From a bacterium (GTDB lineage: Bacteria > Patescibacteriota > Microgenomatia > Levybacterales > UBA12049), in contig JAJYHW010000048.1 of the NCBI GenBank assembly GCA_021784535.1, positions 1-19,857 on the forward strand: a stretch of 19,857 nucleotides of DNA, given 5' to 3'. Below, one piece after another: positions 12,991 through 19,137 of this stretch. The notes below the pieces were generated by a model, which ran no database searches, was not told where the DNA came from, and worked only from the letters and a program-made list of their open reading frames with translations. Made by a program: the position numbers and the translations under genes. Within the stretch, counting starts at the first letter, position 1. Each line of letters begins with the position of its first letter.

Positions 12991-13209
12991 ATGGCTCATC
13001 AAGGCTCATTTGAGAAGGATGGCACCGTTAGAGAAGCATTGCCCAATACGTTGTTTCGTGTAGAGCTTGAGGATGGTTCAGTGGTTTTGTGTCACCTTTC
13101 AGGAAAAATGCGAATGCATTTTATCAAGATCTTACCCGGTGACAAAGTCAGAATTGAGATGACACCATATGATCTGACTAGAGGCAGAATCATGTATCGA
13201 TATAAATAA
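12991..13209 (+). CDS. infA: Translation initiation factor IF-1
   Basis: IF-1 occupies the ribosomal A site during initiation. The 72-residue OB-fold protein carries the family words GTVREALPNTLFRVELEDG, VLCHLSGKMRMHFIKILPGD and VRIEMTPYDLTRGRIMYRYK, and its length is standard. It appears to have its own promoter immediately upstream (extended -10 at 12976-12984), which would produce a leaderless message in addition to any operon read-through. The ATG at 12991 fits the canonical start. A repeat spacer separates it from rpmJ, as in the common infA-rpmJ-rpsM order. Confidence 0.97.
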   Translation: MAHQGSFEKDGTVREALPNTLFRVELEDGSVVLCHLSGKMRMHFIKILPGDKVRIEMTPYDLTRGRIMYRYK

Positions 13210-13279
13210 GTAAAAGTCAAAAGTCCTCAGGTCATTAAGTACTTGAAGACCTTCGGCTTTATGACTTGAAGACCTGACG
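13210..13279. repeat. Stop-to-start spacer, GTCAAAAGTC/CTTGAAGAC family
   Basis: The 70-base gap between infA and rpmJ has CAGGTC (13229-13234) facing GACCTG further right, with nested CTTGAAGACC and ATGACTTGAAGACC words. Positions 13213-13235 are identical to 14283-14305 in the rpsK-rpsD gap. The right end lies against the rpmJ ATG. Confidence 0.82.
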
Positions 13280-13393
13280 ATGAAAGTACAAGCAAGTGTA
13301 AAAAAAAGATGTTTAAAGTGTAAGATTATCAAGCGCCGCGGCGTTGTTCGTGTTGTGTGCGAGAATCCAAGGCACAAACAGAGACAGGGATAA
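13280..13393 (+). CDS. rpmJ: 50S ribosomal protein L36
   Basis: L36 is the smallest large-subunit protein and binds zinc. The 37-residue product reads MKVQASVKKRCLKCKIIKRR, then GVVRVVCENPRHKQRQG, the exact family pattern, with C11, C14, C27 and H32 as the zinc ligands. It lies between infA and rpsM, the usual order. The zinc-binding form of L36 here agrees with the zinc-type S14 and L24 in the same cluster. No Shine-Dalgarno core is seen; the right arm of the repeat spacer ends at the ATG. Confidence 0.96.
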   Translation: MKVQASVKKRCLKCKIIKRRGVVRVVCENPRHKQRQG

Positions 13394-13396
13394 AAA

Positions 13397-13471
13397 GGGT
13401 ATAGGGCATAGTGGATAGCGAATAGGTAACAATTTTCTATCCCCTATAACCTATTCCCTATGACCTAATTT
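13397..13471. repeat. Stop-to-start heptad spacer, GATA/CCCTAT family, perfect register
   Basis: The whole spacer between rpmJ and rpsM divides into ten seven-base words plus five bases: GGGTATA, GGGCATA, GTGGATA, GCGAATA, GGTAACA, ATTTTCT, ATCCCCT, ATAACCT, ATTCCCT, ATGACCT (13397-13466), then AATTT and the rpsM ATG. Left and right arms share one register through the loop. This is the clearest example of the period in the window. Confidence 0.88.
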
Positions 13472-13885
13472 ATGAGAATTGTAGGAGTTACTATACCAGA
13501 TGAAAAAAGAGTAGATATTGCTTTGTCATATATTTACGGCATTGGAAGAAAGAATGTTATTGCTGTTTTGGAAAAAGCTGAAATCGCAACAGATAAGCGG
13601 GCAAAGACATTGACAGAAGAAGAAATTAAGAGACTTACCAAAGTGCTTGAAGCATATAAGATTGAAGGAGATCTCAAGGCAGAAATTGCGGCAAATATTA
13701 GACGGCTTCGCGATATCGGTAGCTATCGTGGGATGCGGCATGCACATGGATTACCGGTACGAGGTCAAAGAACAAGATCTAATGCTCGTACTAAGCGCGG
13801 TAAAAGAGTAACGATTGGCGCCATTAAGAAAGAAGTAATGGCAAAGATGGAACAAGCACAAAAAGCAAAAGCAACAGGAAAGTAA
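13472..13885 (+). CDS. rpsM: 30S ribosomal protein S13
   Basis: S13 bridges the subunits from the small-subunit head and contacts P-site tRNA. Motifs include MRIVGVTIPDEKRVDIALSY, YGIGRKNV, the NIRRLRDIGSYRGMRHAHGL block with PVRGQRTRSNARTKRG, all canonical. The C-terminal basic tail extends to 137 residues, somewhat longer than the usual 120. Its TAA stop is one base from the rpsK ATG; the end of this gene carries the AGGAA ribosome-binding site of rpsK. The repeat spacer before it leaves no Shine-Dalgarno core. Confidence 0.97.
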   Translation: MRIVGVTIPDEKRVDIALSYIYGIGRKNVIAVLEKAEIATDKRAKTLTEEEIKRLTKVLEAYKIEGDLKAEIAANIRRLRDIGSYRGMRHAHGLPVRGQRTRSNARTKRGKRVTIGAIKKEVMAKMEQAQKAKATGK

Positions 13886-13886
13886 A

Positions 13887-14279
13887 ATGAAAAAGATAAC
13901 AACAAAAGCAAAAAAGAAAACAGGAGCACTTGTGAGCGAGCATGGCCGTGTCTATATCACGGCGACCTTTAATAATACATTGGTTACCGTAACCAATGAT
14001 AAGGGCGATACGCTTGGTTGGAGTTCCAGTGGAGCAAAAGGTTTTAAAGGCACCAGAAAATCAACTCCTTATGCGGCAAGTGTGGCAGTTGAGGAAGTTG
14101 TAAAAAAAATTGTCGCACAGGGACTGAAGTCTGTTGACGTTTTTGTCAAAGGACCGGGATCAGGACGCGATTCATCGCTTCGGGGTATAAAAAATGCCGG
14201 ACCGGTTATCACATCGATTGCAGATGTGACACCAATCCCGCATAACGGACCGAGAAGCAAGAAGAAACGACGAGTATAG
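13887..14279 (+). CDS. rpsK: 30S ribosomal protein S11
   Basis: S11 lines the mRNA exit channel on the platform. It has GRVYITATFNNTLVTVTNDK, GWSSSGAKGFKGTRKSTPYA, the VFVKGPGSGRDSSLRGI signature and the terminal DVTPIPHNGPRSKKKRRV. The length is 130. It starts one base after rpsM with an AGGAA (13876-13880) six bases upstream, so the start is well supported. The TAG stop lies in GTATAG, followed by the tandem-repeat spacer before rpsD. Confidence 0.97.
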   Translation: MKKITTKAKKKTGALVSEHGRVYITATFNNTLVTVTNDKGDTLGWSSSGAKGFKGTRKSTPYAASVAVEEVVKKIVAQGLKSVDVFVKGPGSGRDSSLRGIKNAGPVITSIADVTPIPHNGPRSKKKRRV

Positions 14280-14376
14280 TCGAAAGTCAAAAGTCCTCAG
14301 GTCATCAAGAACTTGAAGACTTTACGACTTGAAGACTTTACGACTTGAAGACTTTACGACTTGAAGACTATAAACT
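14280..14376. repeat. Stop-to-start spacer with 16-base tandem repeat
   Basis: The first part copies the infA-rpmJ spacer (14283-14305 identical to 13213-13235). The 16-base unit ACTTGAAGACTTTACG is then repeated exactly three times (14311-14358), with a fourth partial copy to 14369. The rpsD ATG follows at 14377. Copy number could vary between strains. Confidence 0.9.
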
Positions 14377-14979
14377 ATGGCACGATATACAGGACCAAAA
14401 CATAAATTAGCACGAAGAGAAGGCATTAACTTGCTTGAGAAGACGTCGGCAAGTTTGATGAGGCGGCTCAATATCCCCCCTGGTGTTCATGGGAAAAAAG
14501 GGAAGCGGCGTCCATCTGAATTTGGTCAGCAGCTTCGTGAGAAACAAAAAGCAAAAGTAATGTATGGTTTGCTTGAGAAGCAGTTCCGTAAATTGGTTGA
14601 GACAGCAACGTCGCAAAAAGGTGATACGGAAGATATTCTCTTATCTCTTCTTGAAAGAAGGCTTGATAACGTCGTATATCGGTTAGGGATGAGTAAGTCA
14701 CGGATGATGTCCCGTCAATTTGTGACACATGGTCACGTACTGGTAAATGGTAAAAAAATGACAATTCCTTCCTATACAGTACAGGAAGGAGATGTTATCA
14801 CTTTGGATGTAACGATTCAGAAAAATCCTGATGTTATAAAAACAATTGCGGAGAATAAAGAAACTCTTGGTTTTCTAGAAAAGAAAGGACCTGCAGGTAA
14901 GCTGGTTAGAATGCCCATCGCCCAGGATATTCAGGTCCCATTCAGCACAAGACAGATTATTGAATATTATTCAAGATAA
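14377..14979 (+). CDS. rpsD: 30S ribosomal protein S4
   Basis: S4 starts small-subunit assembly at the 16S five-way junction and, in E. coli, represses the alpha operon. It begins MARYTGPKHKLARREGINL, has PPGVHGKKGKRRPSEFGQQL, LLSLLERRLDNVVYRLGMSK and the S4 RNA-binding fold SRQFVTHGHVLVNGKKM. The N-terminal cysteine cluster of zinc-type S4 is absent. The length, 200, is standard. The last 20 bases of the gene contain the -35 of the rpoA promoter, and the -10 lies directly after its TAA stop. Confidence 0.97.
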   Translation: MARYTGPKHKLARREGINLLEKTSASLMRRLNIPPGVHGKKGKRRPSEFGQQLREKQKAKVMYGLLEKQFRKLVETATSQKGDTEDILLSLLERRLDNVVYRLGMSKSRMMSRQFVTHGHVLVNGKKMTIPSYTVQEGDVITLDVTIQKNPDVIKTIAENKETLGFLEKKGPAGKLVRMPIAQDIQVPFSTRQIIEYYSR

Positions 14980-14988
14980 TGATATAAT
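14960..14988 (+). promoter_or_regulatory. Promoter of rpoA, leaderless geometry
   Basis: TTGAAT (14960-14965), a 17-base spacer and TATAAT (14983-14988) with an upstream TG (14980-14981) make a strong sigma-70-type promoter. The -35 and part of the spacer lie in the end of rpsD. The -10 ends eight bases before the rpoA ATG at 14997, so the start is expected at 14995-14997, giving a leaderless or nearly leaderless message. No heptad repeat occupies this 17-base gap. Confidence 0.7.
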
Positions 14989-14996
14989 ATCACTCT

Positions 14997-15926
14997 ATGG
15001 ATGACATTACCTTTAAAGTAAAAGAAATAACACTCGCTCCCGACTTTGGAGAATTTGTGATTGAGCCACTTGAGCCGGGTTACGGACATACAATCGGCAA
15101 TGCGCTGCGTCGTGTTTTGTATACTTCTATTCAAGGAGCGGCTATTACCTCAGTAAGAATTACCGGAGTCAAACATAAGTTTTCAACCCTTCCGGGACTT
15201 AAAGAAAATATTGTTGATTTACTTCTCAATATTAAAGAACTCAATCTTCGATTGTCAGACAATAAAGAGAGTGCGACAGTGAAGCTTTCAGTAAAAGGCG
15301 TTAAGAAAGTGACTGCAGGAGATCTTGAATTGAGTGACGGCGTTGAAATTGTGAATAAAGATCAGTATATTGGTTCACTTTCAGGTGACAAAGCGAAGCT
15401 TGAAATGGAGCTTACTGTTGAAAAAGGATATGGTTTTTCACTTGCTGAAGAAAGAAAAGCAGGAGCGCTTGGCGTTATGACAACTGATGCGGTCTTTACT
15501 CCTGTTCGTCGTGTGACATATGATGTTACCGCAACTCGTGTCGGCCGCCGGACTGATCTTGATAAATTGACATTGAAAATCTGGACAAACGGGACTGTTG
15601 ATCCAAAAGAAGCATTGATGCATGCTGCAAAACTATTGAATTCCTATTTTACACAGATTTTTGAGCCAAAAGAAGTCACAGTGCATTCTGAAACGCCGGT
15701 AATCACATCATCTATTCCACAGAATTTGCTTAATATGACGATAGATGAACTTGATTTACCAACAAGAATTTACAACAGTTTACGAAACGGCGGGATTGAG
15801 ACCATCGAGCAGCTGCTTGCAACACCACGAAAAGAATTGGTTTCAATGCGTAATATGGGAGGGAAATCAATCTCAGTAATTGAAGAAAAATTAGGGGAAA
15901 AAGGAATTTCACTGACAAATTTATAG
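14997..15926 (+). CDS. rpoA: DNA-directed RNA polymerase subunit alpha
   Basis: Alpha dimerises to scaffold beta and beta-prime, and its C-terminal domain contacts UP elements and activators. The N-terminal domain shows GYGHTIGNALRRVLYTSIQG at residues 28-47, then ITGVKHKFSTLPGLKENIVD, TTDAVFTPVRRVTYDVTATR and GRRTDLDKLTLKIWTNGTVD. A linker leads to the helix-hairpin-helix C-terminal domain (about 240-305): MTIDELDLPTRIYNSLRNGG, IETIEQLLATPRKEL and MGGKSISVIEEKL. The Arg-Ile-Tyr-Asn stretch keeps the Arg and Asn used for DNA contact in E. coli. The length is 309. It has its own promoter with leaderless geometry, and no Shine-Dalgarno site. Confidence 0.98.
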   Translation: MDDITFKVKEITLAPDFGEFVIEPLEPGYGHTIGNALRRVLYTSIQGAAITSVRITGVKHKFSTLPGLKENIVDLLLNIKELNLRLSDNKESATVKLSVKGVKKVTAGDLELSDGVEIVNKDQYIGSLSGDKAKLEMELTVEKGYGFSLAEERKAGALGVMTTDAVFTPVRRVTYDVTATRVGRRTDLDKLTLKIWTNGTVDPKEALMHAAKLLNSYFTQIFEPKEVTVHSETPVITSSIPQNLLNMTIDELDLPTRIYNSLRNGGIETIEQLLATPRKELVSMRNMGGKSISVIEEKLGEKGISLTNL

Positions 15927-16044
15927 AATCTCAAATCTCAAATTTCAAATCTCAAGTCTACATCTCAAAAATACAATCTTTAAAAATTTTGAGATTTACG
16001 ATGTAATTTTGTGATTTGCGCTTTGAAGTTTGAGATTTTTTATT
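15927..16044. repeat. Stop-to-start heptad spacer, TCTCAAA/TTTGAGA family
   Basis: The left arm reads TCTCAAA, TCTCAAA, TTTCAAA, TCTCAAG (15929-15956) and ATCTCAAAAATACAA. The right half carries the complement: TTTTGAGATTTACG, TTTTGTGATTTGCG and TTTGAAGTTTGAGATT. It spans the 118 bases between the rpoA stop and the rplQ ATG and could fold as one long imperfect hairpin. Confidence 0.85.
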
Positions 16045-16566
16045 ATGAAGAAGCATGTGTTTGGAAGACAATTAAAAAGAGACGCAAATGAAAGAAAGGC
16101 GTTATTTAAAAATTTATTGACGTCTCTTGTGATTGAAGAGCGTATCGTGACAACAGAAGCAAAGGCAAAAGCAATTAAAGCCGCTGCGGATAAACTTGTA
16201 ACTAAGGCAAAAAAAGGCGGTACAGAGGCGTTAAGAAGTCTTGCTCCTGATGTTCGTTATGACGCAGTGATAAAACTGGTAACTGCTATCGCTCCTAGGT
16301 TTGCTGATCGACAGGGAGGGTATACACGAATTATAAAAGTAGGGCATCGGGTTGCGGATAACGCGCCGCAGGTTGTCATGGAGTGGGTAGAAAAAGGCGA
16401 AAAGGCTGTTTCGGTAAAAAGTGAGAAAGTCAAAAAAGAAGAAAAGAAAGTTGAGAAGAAAACAGCGGTCAAAGCCACCACAGCAGTTGCAAAGCCAAAA
16501 CATGAAGCAAGAAGCGTTAAAACTGCGGTAGGGAAAAAGACAGTAACGAGACAGAAGAAAGGATAG
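16045..16566 (+). CDS. rplQ: 50S ribosomal protein L17
   Basis: L17 sits near the tunnel exit on the solvent side. The core shows MKKHVFGRQLKRDANERKAL, FKNLLTSLVIEERIVTTEAK AKAIK, and the C-terminal RFADRQGGYTRIIKVGHRV ADNAPQVVMEWV. A Lys/Ala/Val/Thr-rich tail of about 55 residues follows, giving 173 rather than the usual 116-130. The frame is open five codons upstream from a TTG at 16030, but those codons lie in the repeat spacer, so the ATG at 16045 before KKHVFGR is chosen. Gene order rpoA-rplQ-rplM-rpsI is the common one. Confidence 0.97.
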   Translation: MKKHVFGRQLKRDANERKALFKNLLTSLVIEERIVTTEAKAKAIKAAADKLVTKAKKGGTEALRSLAPDVRYDAVIKLVTAIAPRFADRQGGYTRIIKVGHRVADNAPQVVMEWVEKGEKAVSVKSEKVKKEEKKVEKKTAVKATTAVAKPKHEARSVKTAVGKKTVTRQKKG

Positions 16567-16637
16567 ATAAGGGACTTGGTTCTAGGGGTTAGGGACTAGT
16601 AAAAATATAGTTTCCTAAAACCTAAAATCTAAAACCT
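16567..16637. repeat. Stop-to-start heptad spacer, CTAGGG/CCTAAAA family
   Basis: Left words are AAGGGAC, TTGGTTC, TAGGGGT, TAGGGAC. The right arm is CCTAAAACCTAAAATC, then TAAAACCT directly against the rplM ATG. Positions 16590-16627 are identical to 3096-3133 in the rpsS-rplV gap, over 13 kb away. Confidence 0.87.
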
Positions 16638-17054
16638 ATGATAACACAAGCAACAAAAGCACAGGATATTAAAAGAGCATGGCATTTGATTGACGTCAAA
16701 GACAAGACGCTCGGTCGTGTCTCAAGCGAAATTGCACAGCTTTTGATGGGAAAAAGCAAAGCATACTTTGTCCGCAATCTTGATTGCGGCGATTATGTTG
16801 TCGTTGTTAACGCGAAAACAGTAAAAGCGACAGGCAGAAAGGAAGAACAAAAAAAATACTACCGTCATTCCGGCTACCCGGGCGGATTTAAAGTAGAATC
16901 TTTGAAAGAATTGCGCGTGAGAAAGCCTGAGGATATCATCGTTCATGCGGTCAAAGGCATGTTGCCGGACAACCGGTTGAAAGACAGAATGTTGACGCGG
17001 TTATTTGTATTTGCAGGAGAAGAACACACATATCAGGATAAATTAAGACAATAG
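16638..17054 (+). CDS. rplM: 50S ribosomal protein L13
   Basis: L13 is an early assembly protein of the large subunit. The product contains RAWHLIDVKDKTLGRVSSEI, LLMGKSKAYFVRNLDCGDYV VVVNA, the YYRHSGYPGGFKVESLKEL signature and the helix IIVHAVKGMLPDNRLKDRML, in 138 residues. It ends with TAG whose G begins the next repeat word GTGGATA. No Shine-Dalgarno core precedes the ATG; the right arm of the upstream spacer touches the start codon. Confidence 0.97.
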   Translation: MITQATKAQDIKRAWHLIDVKDKTLGRVSSEIAQLLMGKSKAYFVRNLDCGDYVVVVNAKTVKATGRKEEQKKYYRHSGYPGGFKVESLKELRVRKPEDIIVHAVKGMLPDNRLKDRMLTRLFVFAGEEHTYQDKLRQ

Positions 17055-17120
17055 TGGATAGGGTATAGTTCAATAGAGCATCTATTCCCTATAACCTATA
17101 CACTATAACCTTGAAAAAAT
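17054..17120. repeat. Stop-to-start heptad spacer, GATA/CCCTAT family
   Basis: Left words are GTGGATA, GGGTATA (17054-17067). Right words are ATTCCCT, ATAACCT, ATACACT, ATAACCT (17084-17111), then TGAAAAAAT before the rpsI ATG. It is related to the rpmJ-rpsM, rplV-rpsC and rpmC-rpsQ spacers. Confidence 0.85.
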
Positions 17121-17612
17121 ATGGCACAAGATCAACAAGAACAAACACAGGTAAAGAAAAATGGAAAATCTCAAAAAAGGGATTATATCTTTGCCGTAGG
17201 ACGGCGTAAATCGTCAGTTGCCCGTGTCCGTCTCTATCAGCATGTAAAAGCGGATCTGGTATGGGGTGAGGCATCTGTTAAAAAGGGCGATATATTCGTT
17301 AATCAAAAGCCGATTGCAGAGTACTTCTCAGGTGATGTAGCAAGAAAGCTGTATACAGAACCGCTTCGTGTAACCAATGCGCATCAGCAGAATTATGCCT
17401 TTACCATCAAAGTCGCAGGCGGCGGCCCTTCTGGACAATTGCAGGCAGTGATTTCCGGTATCGCAAATGTACTTGACGCGCTTGACACTGATAAATATCG
17501 TCCGACACTGAAGAAAAAAGGATTCCTTACCCGCGATTCACGTATCCGTGAGCGACGTACCGTTGGTATGGGCGGTAAATCAAGACGTAAGAAGCAATCA
17601 CCAAAACGGTAA
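17121..17612 (+). CDS. rpsI: 30S ribosomal protein S9
   Basis: S9 reaches into the P site of the small subunit with its C-terminal tail. The core begins YIFAVGRRKSSVARVRLYQ, followed by DIFVNQKPIAEYFSGDVARK, IKVAGGGPSGQLQAVISGIA, and the terminal DSRIRERRTVGMGGKSRRKK ending in SPKR, where the final Arg contacts the P-site tRNA anticodon. A hydrophilic N-terminal extension of about 20 residues brings it to 163. It is the last gene of the cluster. Forty bases separate its TAA from the convergent gene, and I see no clear hairpin-plus-T terminator there. Confidence 0.97.
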   Translation: MAQDQQEQTQVKKNGKSQKRDYIFAVGRRKSSVARVRLYQHVKADLVWGEASVKKGDIFVNQKPIAEYFSGDVARKLYTEPLRVTNAHQQNYAFTIKVAGGGPSGQLQAVISGIANVLDALDTDKYRPTLKKKGFLTRDSRIRERRTVGMGGKSRRKKQSPKR

Positions 17613-17652
17613 GCTTTTTCCCCAAAAATTTCGCAGCAATTATTTACAATTC

Positions 17653-19071
17653 TTATCTTCTACTGCCACCCATTACTCCTGTTGCCTGCAAGCCTGCTCC
17701 TACTGCGAGCGCACCCGCTACGGCAGGAATGGCAGCGAGGATAAGAAGGAAGAGCCCAGCTCTTTTGCTAGGATTTCTTTTAAGAAATTCTATTATTTTT
17801 TGTCCTCGTCCAGCAGGTAATGCATCAATGAAGTCTTTGGTGCTTGTAACATATTTATTGATGTGGCTGTCGATCACTGCCATTGATGTGTCTCCAAAGA
17901 GTCCTGTCACTAATTCTTGCTCTGAGTCTCCTAATTTTCCAGATGTCAATAAGTCAATCAGCATGTCAGGATTACCGATAGCTTCCTTTGCGATCCCTTT
18001 ACTTTCCAAAAATATTATCAGTTTATCTTGTGCTTCTGGCGTTTCGTTTTTGAGTGTCCTCAGTGCTCTATTTACATCAAGATTGGAGATGTTATCAGGG
18101 TTGTTTTTTATTTGTTCCAATATCGTTTGTCTGAAAGGTGCTCCAAATTCTCCATGTAATATTTGAACAAGAGCCAAGCCTGCTTGTAGCTGAAGTTTTT
18201 GTTTATCATCAAGAGTTCTTTCTTCTGGTTTTTTTGCTAGTATTATTTGTATTTCCTGGGCGATGTTATCCAATTGGGTCTGGATAACAGTATCAATAGC
18301 GGATCTTCTTTCCGCGGCTATTTTTTCAGGGTCAAGAGAATCTTCAAGTTTTGTCAGTTCTTCATCAGTAAGCTCATCCCCATTGACTGCTTTTAGCTCA
18401 GCACCAGTGAAATTATTTATAATATCATCTCGTGCTATGTTAAAGTGTCTTCTTGCAAGTTCTTCTCCAGTTACTTCAACGGTAATTGTTTTTGTTTTAT
18501 CAGATGGATCTTGTGCAGTACATGTATAAACTCTTTCTCCTTCATCATTCTTTTTTCCTTCTCTTAAGAAGAGGATAGAAACATCGGAAATGTTTTCGGT
18601 CGTTCCATCATCAAGCACTCGTTGTGCATCAGCCGTGATGTTGATTTTTTTTCCGGGACCCCCATCTGTAGTATAAGATTCTTCAGGAAATCCGTTTCTA
18701 AGTTGACCATAAACATACAATGCAAATTCTGCATCACTCATATCATTCAGGTCGGTAAGCTGCATTCTAGATTGCCATTGCGCTGCTTTATTTTCCAAGA
18801 GCTTAACAGCTACTCTTTCAGCTCGTAAACGTTTGTCGGTAGCATACTCAGTTTCCATTGTTGCATCAGGAGCAATTCCTGTGTCTGATGCTATGGGTGG
18901 GGCTCCGTCTGTACGATCAGGCATAGATGTCATTGGTACTGCTGGAACAACAGGCACTACATCTGGTGCAGTCGTCAGGCGAGGCGTTTTCGAATCTGGT
19001 GCAATTTCTCCTAGTGACGGTGCTTTAAAGGCAGCAGTTTCGCGATTTATTGTTTCATTTTCTTCTGCCAT
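17653..19071 (-). CDS. Unrecognised acidic protein with C-terminal membrane anchor
   Basis: I do not recognise a family. The 472-residue protein has three visible parts: an N-terminal Pro/Thr/Ala/Asp-rich, probably disordered region (1 to about 75), a long acidic helical middle (about 75-430) rich in Glu, Asp, Leu and Gln, and a hydrophobic C-terminal segment at about 438-462 (AGLFLLILAAIPAVAGALAV), preceded by a basic KRNPSKR stretch and ending in GGSRR. No N-terminal signal peptide is visible, so the layout is that of a tail-anchored protein whose bulk is cytoplasmic. It converges on rpsI and diverges from the gene at 19138. The ATG at 19071 is the first in the frame and matches the end of the open frame. 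Confidence 0.8.
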   Translation of the reverse strand: MAEENETINRETAAFKAPSLGEIAPDSKTPRLTTAPDVVPVVPAVPMTSMPDRTDGAPPIASDTGIAPDATMETEYATDKRLRAERVAVKLLENKAAQWQSRMQLTDLNDMSDAEFALYVYGQLRNGFPEESYTTDGGPGKKINITADAQRVLDDGTTENISDVSILFLREGKKNDEGERVYTCTAQDPSDKTKTITVEVTGEELARRHFNIARDDIINNFTGAELKAVNGDELTDEELTKLEDSLDPEKIAAERRSAIDTVIQTQLDNIAQEIQIILAKKPEERTLDDKQKLQLQAGLALVQILHGEFGAPFRQTILEQIKNNPDNISNLDVNRALRTLKNETPEAQDKLIIFLESKGIAKEAIGNPDMLIDLLTSGKLGDSEQELVTGLFGDTSMAVIDSHINKYVTSTKDFIDALPAGRGQKIIEFLKRNPSKRAGLFLLILAAIPAVAGALAVGAGLQATGVMGGSRR

Positions 19072-19097
19072 ACATGATTTAGCTTACTTGAATTTTC

Positions 19098-19106
19098 TGT
19101 ATAATA
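19098..19106. promoter_or_regulatory. Possible shared -10 of a divergent promoter pair
   Basis: TATAAT (19100-19105, +) lies in the near-palindrome GTATAATAC, which on the minus strand offers TATTAT. It sits about 33 bases before the + start at 19138 and about 30 before the minus start at 19071, so one symmetric element could serve both. The -35 matches are weak on both strands (ATTTAG on +). Confidence 0.4.
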
Positions 19107-19137
19107 CAAGTACCATAGATGATGAGGAACTGTTTAT

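Noticed and set aside
14311..14370. CRISPR array
   Set aside because: The 16-base units are directly adjacent with no unique spacers, and no cas genes are present.
16030..16044. Upstream TTG start for rplQ
   Set aside because: Five codons in the TTTGAGA spacer; the ATG at 16045 before KKHVFGR is standard.
17613..17652. Terminator between rpsI and the convergent gene
   Set aside because: No clear GC-rich hairpin followed by a T run on either strand in the 40-base gap.
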